From positions 186,001 through 250,000 of the forward strand of contig NZ_KL370871.1 in the NCBI RefSeq assembly GCF_000702205.1: a stretch of 64,000 nucleotides of DNA. Reading direction: 5' to 3'. The notes beneath the pieces were generated by a model. It was not told the origin of the DNA and made no database searches. It saw nothing but the letters and a program-made list of their open reading frames with translations. This stretch comes from Lachnospira multipara LB2003 (GTDB lineage Bacteria > Bacillota > Clostridia > Lachnospirales > Lachnospiraceae). This document shows, piece by piece, positions 47,830 through 56,332 of this stretch. Positions within the stretch are counted from its first letter, which is position 1. Each line of letters starts with the position of its first letter. The translations under genes and the position numbers were made by a program.

Positions 47830-48627
47830 ATGAATATATCAGATTTACGAATTGTAAACATTGGTATCCTTATACCGTTTCTTGGTACAACGCTTGGGGC
47901 TGCCATGGTTTTTTTCTTTAAAAAAGACACCATGAATGTAGGTGTCCAAAAAATTCTATCAGGATTTGCAGCAGGCGTAATGGTGGCAGCATCCGTGTGG
48001 TCCCTACTTATTCCTGCCATGGATCAAAGCAGTAATTTAGGAAGACTAGCTTTCCTGCCTGCAACAACAGGTTTTATGATAGGTATTCTATTTTTATTAC
48101 TTATCGATTTTATCCTTCCTCATATGCACGTGGGAAGCGAAAAACCTGAAGGTATAAAGGCTAATTTAAAAAAGAGTACAATGCTTGTTTTTGCCGTAAC
48201 ACTGCACAACTTTCCAGAAGGTATGGCAGTTGGTGTAGCACTAGCAGCCGTTATTAGCGGCACATCAAGTATTTCCTTAACTGCTGCCCTTGCTCTATCT
48301 ATTGGTATTGCAATTCAAAATTTCCCTGAGGGAGCTATTATTTCACTTCCCTTAAGACACGAACTTGGAAGCAGAAAAAAAGCCTTTCTTTATGGATTTT
48401 TATCAGGAGTTGTGGAACCAATCGGAGCAATTATCACAATTTTACTCACAAAATTTATGGTGCCAATACTTCCATATCTATTATCATTTGCAGCCGGTGC
48501 CATGATTTACGTAGTTGTGGAAGAGCTTCTACCAGAAGCTTCCGAAGGAGAGCACTCTAACTGGTCAACTCTTTCCTTCTCTCTAGGATTTGTCCTAATG
48601 ATGATCCTAGATGTAGCACTTGGGTAA
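47830..48627 (+). CDS. ZIP family metal transporter
   Basis: Imports zinc or another divalent metal. It has about eight membrane segments in 265 residues. The two metal-binding helix motifs are present: HNFPEGMAVGV (helix 4) and IQNFPEGAIIS (helix 5). HMHVGSEK forms a short His-containing loop between helices 3 and 4. The start has a GGTGG site. It is divergent from the NifX-FKBP gene, 210 bp apart, and ends 18 bp from the convergent serine dehydratase gene. Confidence 0.93.
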   Translation: MNISDLRIVNIGILIPFLGTTLGAAMVFFFKKDTMNVGVQKILSGFAAGVMVAASVWSLLIPAMDQSSNLGRLAFLPATTGFMIGILFLLLIDFILPHMHVGSEKPEGIKANLKKSTMLVFAVTLHNFPEGMAVGVALAAVISGTSSISLTAALALSIGIAIQNFPEGAIISLPLRHELGSRKKAFLYGFLSGVVEPIGAIITILLTKFMVPILPYLLSFAAGAMIYVVVEELLPEASEGEHSNWSTLSFSLGFVLMMILDVALG

Positions 48628-48645
48628 TTTATCTTTAGCTTGTTT

Positions 48646-49563
48646 TTATTGCTCTGGAAGATACTTTCGTCCTGTTGGTGTTGTGGCAAGGCCACCTGTA
48701 GAAGTTTCTCTAAGGGAAACATCCATTTTTCTACCAATTTCTCCCATGGCATCAATAACTTCATCAAATGGAATTCTACTTTCAATTCCTGCTAGTGCAA
48801 TTTCTGCTGATGTTACAGCATTAGTTGCTCCTGTAACATTTCTTTTGATACATGGTACTTCCACATATCCCCCAACAGGATCACATGCAAGACCAAGTAA
48901 TGCTTTAAGGGAAAGGGCTCCAGCATTCATAATTTTATTAATATCTCCGCCATTTAAATATGCAAATGCGCAAGCTGCCATTGAACTAGCTGCACCAATT
49001 TCTGCCTGACAACCACACTCAGCTCCTGCAATTGAGGCACGCTGGGCAATAACCTCACCTACAGCAGCTGCTAAATAAAGACTTCTTACGATTTTTTCAT
49101 CAAGGGTAAAATTCCCACTTTCATCATTAAGCGAAAGACGTACATCACCATTAGCTAAATTGGCCTTAACATGATTACAATAAGTTACCAAAACCGCTGG
49201 AATAACTCCACAAGAACCAGCTGTTGGTGCTGCAACTATTCTCTTCATGCAGGCATTGGACTCAGAAACCTTTAAAGCATTTTTTATAAGGTCTGATAAA
49301 AGGCTTCCAACAACGCCGCCTCCATTATTTCTGTATTCTTCGTACTTAGCCGCATCTCCTCCTGACAAGCCACTATTAGAACGAAGTCCTCCATCATAAT
49401 TATTAACAGAAGCCACCATAGCTTCCCATAACTTCTTCATCTGTTCAACTGACTGTTCCCTTGTAATATCTCTTTCGTGGCAGTCACCATCTATGATTTT
49501 TTCAATAAGTTCCTCACTGTTTGATACATCTTCAATCAATTCTTTTATGCTTAAATATGACAT
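48646..49563 (-). CDS. sdaAA: L-serine dehydratase, iron-sulfur-dependent, alpha subunit
   Basis: Catalytic subunit that deaminates L-serine to pyruvate and ammonia with a [4Fe-4S] cluster. The cluster cysteines are visible in AGSCGVIPAVL, ECGCQAEIGAASSMAACAF and LACDPVGGYVEVPC. The 305-residue length is standard for the two-subunit clostridial enzyme. It follows the beta subunit gene by 13 bp. Both belong to amino-acid fermentation. Confidence 0.95.
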   Translation of the reverse strand: MSYLSIKELIEDVSNSEELIEKIIDGDCHERDITREQSVEQMKKLWEAMVASVNNYDGGLRSNSGLSGGDAAKYEEYRNNGGGVVGSLLSDLIKNALKVSESNACMKRIVAAPTAGSCGVIPAVLVTYCNHVKANLANGDVRLSLNDESGNFTLDEKIVRSLYLAAAVGEVIAQRASIAGAECGCQAEIGAASSMAACAFAYLNGGDINKIMNAGALSLKALLGLACDPVGGYVEVPCIKRNVTGATNAVTSAEIALAGIESRIPFDEVIDAMGEIGRKMDVSLRETSTGGLATTPTGRKYLPEQ

Positions 49564-49576
49564 AATATCACCTTTT

Positions 49577-50245
49577 TTATATTTCCTTGCTTATGTTAAT
49601 ATAGGTTACCTTTAAAATTCCTTCCAAATGCTCAATCCACTTAATTGCAGACTCTGGAATATCCTGATCTGTTTCTACAATCATAACTGCAAATCCGCCC
49701 CTCTTGTCTCTATAAAGATTAAGAGTTGCCACATTGACACTTTTATGAGCAAGTGTTGATGTAACTTCAGCTATATGACCTGGCTGGTCAATGTTTCTTA
49801 CAATAAGAGTTGGATAATCGCAAGAAAATCTTGTATCAATTCCGTCGATTTGCTCAATAGAAATTCTTCCACCACCAAGACTTGCACCTATTAAATTTAA
49901 TTTCTTTCCTGATGCCGATGAAAGCTCAAGACCTGCAGCATTAGCACACTCAGTCTTTAACTGTTCCTTTACCACCTCTATTTTTATATTTTTTTCTTTG
50001 GCTATATTAAAACTATCAGGAATTCGCTCATCGTCTGGCATCATTCCCATAAGTCCTGCAACAATCGCTTTATCTGTACCATGTCCCTTACCTGTTGCGG
50101 CAAATGAACCATGTAATTTTATCTTAGCCTCTACTAATTCTTCCCCAAGTAACTGTCTTGCAACATAGCCTATTCTACATGCCCCAGCTGTATGGGAGCT
50201 CGATGGCCCAACCATAATAGGCCCCATAATATCAAAAATATTCAT
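49577..50245 (-). CDS. sdaAB: L-serine dehydratase, iron-sulfur-dependent, beta subunit
   Basis: Partner subunit of the serine dehydratase. The N-terminal MNIFDIMGPIMVGPSSSHTA motif is diagnostic. The C-terminal 70 residues are an ACT domain (LIVRNIDQPGHIAEVTSTLA), possibly a ligand sensor. I chose the ATG at 50245, with AGGTGG 8 bases upstream; a GTG four codons earlier is possible. The leader contains a terminator-like hairpin between promoter and start, which suggests attenuation. Confidence 0.94.
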   Translation of the reverse strand: MNIFDIMGPIMVGPSSSHTAGACRIGYVARQLLGEELVEAKIKLHGSFAATGKGHGTDKAIVAGLMGMMPDDERIPDSFNIAKEKNIKIEVVKEQLKTECANAAGLELSSASGKKLNLIGASLGGGRISIEQIDGIDTRFSCDYPTLIVRNIDQPGHIAEVTSTLAHKSVNVATLNLYRDKRGGFAVMIVETDQDIPESAIKWIEHLEGILKVTYINISKEI

Positions 50246-50266
50246 ACCTTTTTCCACCTGCTTTAC

Positions 50267-50301
50267 TAAAAAAGGAGCCGATGGCTACTGCTATCGACTC
50301 C
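50267..50301 (-). promoter_or_regulatory. Terminator-like hairpin in the sdaAB leader (putative attenuator)
   Basis: On the minus strand GGAGTCGAT (50293-50301) pairs with ATCGGCTCC (50274-50282) with one wobble and a 10-base loop, followed by seven T-rich bases. It lies downstream of the promoter at 50324-50351 and 22 bases before the sdaAB start codon. It is too far downstream of that promoter to end the upstream nuclease transcript only, so it may control entry into sdaAB. Confidence 0.65.
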
Positions 50302-50323
50302 CTCGTCTTCTCTCGTCTTCCGT

Positions 50324-50351
50324 ATTCTATCATATTAAAAATTAAAATCAA
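50324..50351 (-). promoter_or_regulatory. Promoter of sdaAB-sdaAA
   Basis: TTGATT (50346-50351) and TAGAAT (50324-50329) are 16 bp apart on the minus strand, with TGA before the -10. Transcription should begin near 50317, giving a leader of about 75 bases. Confidence 0.65.
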
Positions 50352-50376
50352 GTTATTAATGTAGCTTACTAAAGTG

Positions 50377-51192
50377 TTATTTTTTACTTCCGGAACCTGT
50401 ATATTCCGGACCTGAGGAGTCACCAGTTGCATAATCAATTGTTATTCCTGGCTGCACATTATAGCAATATACACAAAAGCTCAAACCTGCACCATTATCC
50501 TCTACAGACTTTCCTTCCATAAGCACACCAGAAGCAAGCAAATTACTTCCTTCAAAAATAGGTGTTACCCTGTACATCACGTGATTACCTGTGTTTTTAA
50601 TATAATCAGCTGTTTTATTCTCCCATGGAAGCATACCATCCACATTTAAATAACGAGTTCCTGTTATTAAGTTTCTTGTGTTGGCATTCTCAGCCGTTAA
50701 CTGATATCCAATTAAATGACATCTATTATATAAATAATTTCCGTTAATTCCTGCATACTTTACAAGATGCCAACCTGTTGGATGAACATTTCCTATATTT
50801 CCTCTCTGGCTTGTTGGCATAAGGTCAGTTCCTATTGATGCCATACATGTCCGACATCTTCCCAAAGCATCTAACTCACCGTATGTTTCATAACTTTGTG
50901 TTGTCATCTCATCCTGTGTAAAAAATGGATTTCCTCCATTTATCTCGCACCAAGGGCTTCCCTGATATTCCGGCACAGTTGATAAATCAAAGACTTCAAG
51001 TCCAGTCTTTACACTTTCTCCTGCAACTACGGACTCACTGGCAACCCCAGTCTCTTGACTAGTTGTGCTTTCACTTTCAATTGTAGTTGCAATTGTAGTT
51101 ACATTTTCTTTATTACTGTCCTTTGTGGAACATCCAGTAAATAAGCTTAAAACAAGCAGCAGCCACAATATTGGCCAAAACTTCTTCTTCAT
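50377..51192 (-). CDS. Secreted DNA/RNA non-specific endonuclease, lipoprotein
   Basis: Surface nuclease of the EndA/NucA-type beta-beta-alpha metal group. The N-terminus is a lipoprotein signal with lipobox FTGC. The catalytic region includes NRCHLIGYQLTAEN (the His general base and Asn region) and NLITGTRYLNVDGM; the string RCHL replaces the classical DRGH, as in streptococcal EndA-like enzymes. The 271-residue length is usual. It probably degrades external DNA for nutrition. It is upstream of the sda promoter and has no clear terminator of its own. Confidence 0.88.
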   Translation of the reverse strand: MKKKFWPILWLLLVLSLFTGCSTKDSNKENVTTIATTIESESTTSQETGVASESVVAGESVKTGLEVFDLSTVPEYQGSPWCEINGGNPFFTQDEMTTQSYETYGELDALGRCRTCMASIGTDLMPTSQRGNIGNVHPTGWHLVKYAGINGNYLYNRCHLIGYQLTAENANTRNLITGTRYLNVDGMLPWENKTADYIKNTGNHVMYRVTPIFEGSNLLASGVLMEGKSVEDNGAGLSFCVYCYNVQPGITIDYATGDSSGPEYTGSGSKK

Positions 51193-51219
51193 AAAATTCT
51201 CCCTAAATCCCTTTTATTC

Positions 51220-51268
51220 GCAATTCATCCCAGCAGCTACACTTCGTTTAGATGTGGGGATTTCTTGC
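51220..51268. mobile_element. Possible remnant of an IS200/IS605-type element end
   Basis: The segment has GCAATTCATCCC on one side and GGGGATTTCTTGC on the other, with an imperfect 15-bp stem between them (51227-51261, three mismatches). From memory, ends of tnpB-bearing IS200/IS605 elements have this GCAATTCAT-hairpin-TTCTTGC form. No tnpA or tnpB is nearby, so if the call is right it is a decayed end. The rest of 51193-51366 shows nothing I recognise. Confidence 0.35.
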
Positions 51269-51366
51269 TCACGGCCTATTAAACCTAAATTATTTTATAC
51301 TAGGGCAAGGCCTGAATCAATACAGAAATCGAGAGTTTAAGTTATGAGTTCAAATTTATGAAATTT

Positions 51367-51393
51367 TTAGCACTCTGACTTGCAAAGTGCTAA
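51367..51393 (+). promoter_or_regulatory. CIRCE operator (HrcA binding site)
   Basis: TTAGCACTC at 51367-51375, nine bases, then AAGTGCTAA at 51385-51393. The consensus is TTAGCACTC-N9-GAGTGCTAA, so there is one mismatch and the spacing is exact. It overlaps the -35 of the promoter for the L25/Ctc gene, the correct place for repression. Confidence 0.88.
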
Positions 51394-51408
51394 GTGTAGT
51401 GTTATAAT
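51380..51408 (+). promoter_or_regulatory. Promoter of the L25/Ctc gene
   Basis: TTGCAA (51380-51385) and TATAAT (51403-51408) are 17 bp apart. The CIRCE box covers the -35 and part of the spacer. The leader is about 160 bases and ends in a hairpin (51520-51554) just before the AGGAGG site. Confidence 0.8.
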
Positions 51409-51574
51409 ACATCCCAGTAAAACGTTTTACAGATACATGATAATTTAATATCACTTAACAATACCTAATTCTATTATGCAGAATTTGAAGGCTGCTAAGC
51501 GATGAGTTTTTAAAAGAGTAAACTAGAAACTATTATTATAGTTAATCTTAGTTTGCCTCAGGAGGTAAAGACAA

Positions 51575-52174
51575 ATGGATACTTTAAAAACACAGCGCAG
51601 AGATATTGCCGACAAAGCTAAGAAACTAAGAAGAGAAGGTTATGTAGTCGGTAGCCTTTTTGGAAAGGAAATCAAGAATTCACTTCTTTTCAAGGTTGAT
51701 AAATTAGAATTGACTAAATTTTTAAGAAACAATGGTAAGGGATCAAAAATCACTCTTGATATTGATGGAGAAACTCATATAGCTCTTATTAAGTCAATTG
51801 ACTATGACCCATACAAAGGCTGCATTAACGAAATTTCAATGCAGGAACTTCTTAAGGACGAGGTTGTAAAATCAGTTGCAGAAATAGTTATTGAAAATAG
51901 AGATAAAGTCCAGGATGGTGTTCTTCAGGAAGATTTAACAGAGGTTTCATACTCAGCACTTCCTAGCGACTTAGTAGATAAAGTTATAATTGATGCTTCT
52001 AAGCTAAAATTTGGTGATACACTAAGAGTTAAGGATCTTGACCTTTACAAGAATCCAAAGCTTACAGTTCACACAAATCCAGAAGCTATCATCTTAAGCG
52101 TAAGTGCTTCTCATATTAACGAAGAGGAAGAAGAAGCAAGTGAAGCTGCTAGTGCAAACTCAACAGTAGCATAA
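51575..52174 (+). CDS. Ribosomal protein L25 / general stress protein Ctc
   Basis: Binds 5S rRNA in the 50S subunit. The 199-residue length and two-part layout match the TL5/Ctc branch: an L25 domain (about 1-90) and a C-terminal beta domain (about 95-185). KLRREGYVVGSLFGKE replaces the more usual LRxxGxxPAVxYG entry. The tail is Glu/Ala/Ser-rich. It is expressed alone, from a promoter with a CIRCE box, so heat-shock control is likely. A leader hairpin lies 6 bases before the ribosome site. Confidence 0.87.
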   Translation: MDTLKTQRRDIADKAKKLRREGYVVGSLFGKEIKNSLLFKVDKLELTKFLRNNGKGSKITLDIDGETHIALIKSIDYDPYKGCINEISMQELLKDEVVKSVAEIVIENRDKVQDGVLQEDLTEVSYSALPSDLVDKVIIDASKLKFGDTLRVKDLDLYKNPKLTVHTNPEAIILSVSASHINEEEEEASEAASANSTVA

Positions 52175-52208
52175 TATAACAAAAATACTTAACAATAGCC
52201 AAAAATAT

Positions 52209-52241
52209 AGGTGTAGTTGTGAATACAACTACACCTTTTTA
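52209..52241 (+). terminator. Terminator of the L25/Ctc gene
   Basis: A 12-bp perfect stem (AGGTGTAGTTGT and its complement) with a GAAT loop is followed by five T residues and further T-rich DNA. Confidence 0.9.
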
Positions 52242-52263
52242 TTTGTTATTAGATGACGGGCTT

Positions 52264-53277
52264 TTAGTGCAATGCTAATCCCAACCTTGCATCTTCAATC
52301 GCAAAATCTAGACTATATTTAGACTTGCCAAGAAGCAAGTCAGCAATAGCTATTTCATCATTTCCAAAGCCTAAATTCAAATATGGATTTATCCATAGAC
52401 ACTTACCCCTAAAGCAAATTTTTTCCACTTCAGAAGCTGAATAGTGGATTTCAAGTTTTTCTTTGCAATATCTATATTTTTCTACTATTTCTTTATGAAT
52501 TTCATCGACACTAGCAGTGTTTTTTACCTCTTTCGCAAAAATGAATTCTCCATCCTTGTATTCTCCAAGACTCCCTCTAATTGTCAGGCTTTGATTTGCA
52601 ATTTCTGTATGATAAAGAAGAGATGAAAAATCATAAGTTGCATGTCGATTAGCGCTAAATTCCAGCAAAGCAATAGATCTTTTATATTCTTTTAAGCTGC
52701 CGTCATATTTAACTCCACCGCGGTTGCCTGTTTCAAGGACATTAATTGGATACTCCGTATTAAATAAGACCTTAGCGCCATCTATATTTCCAAAGAAAAA
52801 GCGCATTAAACTTACGGCATGATAGTCATGACATAGGCTCATAACCATATCGTTAATGTTTCCAAGAATTCCAGTTTCCAACACGCTTTTAATTGCTTGA
52901 TAGATTGGATATCTGTGGTACTGCTCCGCAACACTTATTTTATCTTTACAATTACACGTCTCAAATTTACTAAAATCTTCTTCACTAATCCCTGCAGGTG
53001 TCTCCATCAACACTTCAAACCCGTAGTTAGCCCACTTAATAGCAGTATCAACTATGTTTGTTTTGGATGTGGCAACTACCACTAAATCTGGATTTAGATC
53101 AACGCACTCCTTTTCATTTGTTGTAACATAAATGCCATTTTCGCTAGCCACTCTTAAAGCTGTTTCTTCTGATCTAGTAAGCATGGCAAGGAGCCTAAAT
53201 TTATCAGGCATAGCCTTAATTACACGTACAAAGAAAAGTGATCTCCATCCAGATCCTACAATTACAATATTCTTCAT
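52264..53277 (-). CDS. Gfo/Idh/MocA family oxidoreductase
   Basis: NAD(P)-dependent oxidoreductase. The Rossmann start is MKNIVIVGSGWRS at 53277, with GGGAGG five bases upstream. METPAGISEEDF corresponds to the conserved E[KT]P region, and VAEQYHRYPIYQAIK follows. An alternative start at 53346 has AAAGGA upstream and would add 23 residues (GYYKEEHIKDFIRED) that resemble the short phage XkdX proteins. The C-terminal domain is divergent, and no substrate is predicted. It is alone on the minus strand. Confidence 0.82.
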   Translation of the reverse strand: MKNIVIVGSGWRSLFFVRVIKAMPDKFRLLAMLTRSEETALRVASENGIYVTTNEKECVDLNPDLVVVATSKTNIVDTAIKWANYGFEVLMETPAGISEEDFSKFETCNCKDKISVAEQYHRYPIYQAIKSVLETGILGNINDMVMSLCHDYHAVSLMRFFFGNIDGAKVLFNTEYPINVLETGNRGGVKYDGSLKEYKRSIALLEFSANRHATYDFSSLLYHTEIANQSLTIRGSLGEYKDGEFIFAKEVKNTASVDEIHKEIVEKYRYCKEKLEIHYSASEVEKICFRGKCLWINPYLNLGFGNDEIAIADLLLGKSKYSLDFAIEDARLGLALH

Positions 53278-53566
53278 CTTATCCTCCCTTATAAAATCCT
53301 TGATATGTTCTTCTTTATAATAACCTAGTTCAAACATTTTTTGCATAATTATTTCCTTTAACTTCTCCAAATTATTCTGTCTGTCATACTCATCGTTATA
53401 GAAATATTACATCACATTCTATATACTTTTGCTTTTTTTATTGATTTATTTTTTTCACTATGCTAAAGTGAGTCCTTGGATGGTATTCGAAAGAAGCTGT
53501 ACCGATAGAATTAATTGATTATAAGTTAATATCCCTTATCTTTAACCTTAAAGTAAGTAGGCTTTC

Positions 53567-53596
53567 TTGTTTAATTTAGACCTATATGGCTAATAT
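53567..53596 (+). promoter_or_regulatory. Possible promoter of the pan operon
   Basis: TTGTTT (53567-53572) and TAATAT (53591-53596) are 18 bp apart. The leader of about 95 bases includes a small TTCAG/CTGAA hairpin at 53644-53660. Elsewhere in 53278-53693 I see only the 5' end of the minus-strand gene and AT-rich DNA. Confidence 0.4.
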
Positions 53597-53693
53597 TTAT
53601 AAACTTCTTAGGACTTACTAAAGGGAATCCATTTAAGTTAGATTCAGTATTTTGCTGAAACTATTTGGAGTTATAAAGAAAGGCGGTGATTTT

Positions 53694-54557
53694 ATGAATA
53701 TAGGTTTTATTGGTGCTGGTAAAGTTGGGTTTTCCTTTGGAAAATACCTAAGTCTTAACCAGCATTTTTTATCTGGTTATTACAGTAAGAACTTAGATTC
53801 AGCATTAGAAGCAGGGAAATTTACTAATTCCTTATGCTTTGACAATTTATATGAACTAATAAAGAAGAGTGATATTATTCTCATCACAGTGCCAGACGGA
53901 CAAATTAAAGCTGTGGCCCAGGAAATAGCTACAATCCAAGGGCTCAATTTTAGTAATAAGTTTTTTGGCCACTGCAGTGGTGCTTTTAATCACACTATCT
54001 TATCGGATTTAAAATCTTTAGGAGCTTATACTTTCTCTCTCCATCCATTCCTAGCAATTTCAGATAAATACAAGTCATACAGAGATTTTTCAAATGCCTT
54101 TTTTACAATCGAAGGCGATGACATGGGCACTAAGATGGCCAGTTCATTAGTTAAGTCTCTTGGCAACCACTACAAGGTTATTGATTCAAATTGTAAGCCT
54201 AAATACCATACTGCAGCGGTTTTTGCCACTAACCTTATGGTGGGACTATGTGATATGGCATCGGATTTACTTATGGACTGCGGTTTTTCAAAGGAAGAAG
54301 CTAGTCTCTCCCTTAGTAACATCCTTCGGGCAAATCTTGAAAATGTTATTCAAAAAGGTAGCGTAAATGCCTTAACTGGCCCAGTGGAGCGAAATGACGA
54401 AGGCACAGTAATCACCCACCTAAACTGTCTATCTAACAGGGAGGATTACAGCCATGTATACAAGGACTTATCACTACATTTAATCGAAATTGCAAAAATC
54501 AAACATCCAGACAGGGACTATAGCGACTTAGAAGAAAAGCTTATGGTACTTGGCTAA
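53694..54557 (+). CDS. panG: Rossmann-like/DUF2520 protein, probable ketopantoate reductase PanG
   Basis: It starts at 53694 with AAAGGCGGTGA upstream. The N-terminal Rossmann motif is [16 protein letters not shown], and VPDGQI, HCSGAF, SLHPF and the DUF2520 helical C-terminal domain follow. Members of this DUF2520 group (PanG) are known to replace PanE as ketopantoate reductase in some bacteria. Here it lies directly before panB, panC and panD, and no PanE is in the window. The order therefore completes pantothenate synthesis. The enzymatic assignment is inferred from family and context. Confidence 0.8.
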   Translation: MNIGFIGAGKVGFSFGKYLSLNQHFLSGYYSKNLDSALEAGKFTNSLCFDNLYELIKKSDIILITVPDGQIKAVAQEIATIQGLNFSNKFFGHCSGAFNHTILSDLKSLGAYTFSLHPFLAISDKYKSYRDFSNAFFTIEGDDMGTKMASSLVKSLGNHYKVIDSNCKPKYHTAAVFATNLMVGLCDMASDLLMDCGFSKEEASLSLSNILRANLENVIQKGSVNALTGPVERNDEGTVITHLNCLSNREDYSHVYKDLSLHLIEIAKIKHPDRDYSDLEEKLMVLG

Positions 54558-54576
54558 GAAAAAAGAAGGAGAATTT

Positions 54577-55404
54577 ATGAAACGTACTGTTACTACTTTA
54601 CAAAAAGCTAAAGAAGAAGGTAAGAAAATCAGCATGCTTACTTGCTATGACTACACAACTGCTTGCATCGTTGAAGAGGCTGGCATTGACTGCGTACTTA
54701 TTGGGGATTCCCTTGGTATGACTATGTTAGGTTACGATGACACTCTTCCTGTTACCATGGAAGATATGATTCATCACACAAGAGCTGTATCTAGAGGTCT
54801 TTCTAATACTTTTCTTGTAGCTGATATGCCATTTTTATCTTATCAGACTTCTATCTATGATGCAGTTATGAATGCTGGTCGTCTAGTTAAGGAAGGTCAT
54901 GCACAGGCTGTAAAACTTGAAGGTGGTGCTAAGGTTTGCCCTCAAATCGAGGCTATTGTCAAAGCTGACATTCCTGTTGTTGCTCACATCGGTCTTACTC
55001 CTCAATCTGTTAATGCATTTGGTGGCTTTAAGGTTCAGGGTAAAACAACAGACAATGCTAAACAACTTATTGAAGATGCCCTTGCTGTAGAAAAGGCTGG
55101 TGCTTTTATGGTTGTTCTTGAATGTGTTCCTGCTAAACTTGCTAGTTTAATTTCTAAGAAGCTTTCTATTCCTACTATTGGTATCGGCGCTGGTGCTGGC
55201 TGCGATGGACAGGTTCTTGTATACCAAGATATGCTTGGTATGTTTAATGGCATCAAGCCTAAGTTTGTTAAGCATTTTGCTAACATTGGAGAAGAAATGA
55301 AGAAGGCATTTATGGCTTACGATGAAGAAGTTAAGGCTTGTAGCTTCCCAGCAGAGGAGCATACATTTGCGATTTCTGATGAAGTTATGAAGGAGCTTAA
55401 CTAG
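54577..55404 (+). CDS. panB: 3-methyl-2-oxobutanoate hydroxymethyltransferase
   Basis: Adds a hydroxymethyl group from methylene-tetrahydrofolate to ketoisovalerate, the first committed step of pantothenate synthesis. The start at 54577 has AAGGAG upstream. Signatures are [48 protein letters not shown] and [20 protein letters not shown]. The 275-residue length is standard. It is 19 bp after panG. U-ending codons are frequent in panB-panD. Confidence 0.96.
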   Translation: MKRTVTTLQKAKEEGKKISMLTCYDYTTACIVEEAGIDCVLIGDSLGMTMLGYDDTLPVTMEDMIHHTRAVSRGLSNTFLVADMPFLSYQTSIYDAVMNAGRLVKEGHAQAVKLEGGAKVCPQIEAIVKADIPVVAHIGLTPQSVNAFGGFKVQGKTTDNAKQLIEDALAVEKAGAFMVVLECVPAKLASLISKKLSIPTIGIGAGAGCDGQVLVYQDMLGMFNGIKPKFVKHFANIGEEMKKAFMAYDEEVKACSFPAEEHTFAISDEVMKELN

Positions 55405-55444
55405 TAAGACTTGTCTTTAATATAAAATTTTGGAGGATTGTAAA

Positions 55445-56284
55445 ATGATTAGAACTGAATTTATTGCTGATGTTAAGAAACTTGTTCGTGAATGGAAGAG
55501 TGCTGGGCTTTCTATTGGCCTTGTACCTACTATGGGTTATCTTCATGAAGGTCACGCTAGTCTTATTAAGAAAGCTAGAGAAGAAAATGACCGTGTTATT
55601 GTTAGTGATTTTGTTAATCCTATTCAATTTGGTGTTGGTGAGGATTTAGAAAGTTACCCTCGTGACTTTGAGGCTGACTGTAATTTATGTGAAAGTTTAG
55701 GAGTGGACCTTATTTTCCATCCATCTCCAGAGGAAATGTATTTACCTGGTTTCCACTCTCATGTAGGTGTAGATACTTTATCAACAAATCTATGCGGTAA
55801 GAGCCGTCCTATCCACTTTAACGGTGTATGTACTGTTGTTACTAAGCTTTTTAATATCTCTGAGGCTGACAGAGCTTACTTTGGTCAAAAAGATGCTCAG
55901 CAGCTTTGCATTGTTAAGCGTATGGTTCGTGATCTTAACATGAATATTAGTATTATTGGCTGCCCTATCATTCGTGAGGATGACGGCCTTGCAAAGAGCT
56001 CTCGTAACACTTACCTTAATGCCGAAGAAAGACAGGCTGCTCTTATTCTTCACAAAGCTTTAACTAAGGGTGAAGAACTTGTAAAATCTGGTGAAACTGA
56101 TGCAAGCAAAGTTAAGCAGGCTATTACAGATATTATTAATTCAGAGCCTCTTGCAAAAATCGACTACGTTGAAATCGTTGATGCATCTGAATTACAAGCT
56201 GTTGAAACTATAAATGGCGAGATTTTATGTGCTATTGCTGTTTACATTGGAAAAACAAGACTTATTGATAATTTCTTTGCATAA
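55445..56284 (+). CDS. panC: Pantothenate synthetase
   Basis: Joins pantoate and beta-alanine with ATP. The start at 55445 follows a GGAGG site. The nucleotidyl-transferase signature is PTMGYLHEGHASLI, with HEGH as the HIGH-type motif. FVNPIQFGVGEDL and FGQKDAQQL are further family strings, and LAKSSRNTYL is the KMSKS-like region. The 279-residue length is normal. It is 40 bp after panB. Confidence 0.96.
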   Translation: MIRTEFIADVKKLVREWKSAGLSIGLVPTMGYLHEGHASLIKKAREENDRVIVSDFVNPIQFGVGEDLESYPRDFEADCNLCESLGVDLIFHPSPEEMYLPGFHSHVGVDTLSTNLCGKSRPIHFNGVCTVVTKLFNISEADRAYFGQKDAQQLCIVKRMVRDLNMNISIIGCPIIREDDGLAKSSRNTYLNAEERQAALILHKALTKGEELVKSGETDASKVKQAITDIINSEPLAKIDYVEIVDASELQAVETINGEILCAIAVYIGKTRLIDNFFA

Positions 56285-56332
56285 GATTTCAATTTTGATA
56301 TATTGCTAAATTTAATTATTAGGAGAAGTATT

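Noticed and set aside
48627-48646. Terminator between the ZIP and sdaAA genes
   Set aside because: The 18-bp gap holds no inverted repeat that I can see; termination may occur inside the opposite gene.
50245-50438. An open frame of 68 codons across the sdaAB leader that might be a leader peptide
   Set aside because: Its internal ATG falls inside the promoter -10, and its upstream part overlaps the end of the nuclease gene in another frame. There is no ribosome site. I treat the hairpin as RNA structure only.
53277-53346. Prophage remnant based on the XkdX-like extension
   Set aside because: No other phage gene is present; the similarity is short. It is kept only as a low-interest observation.
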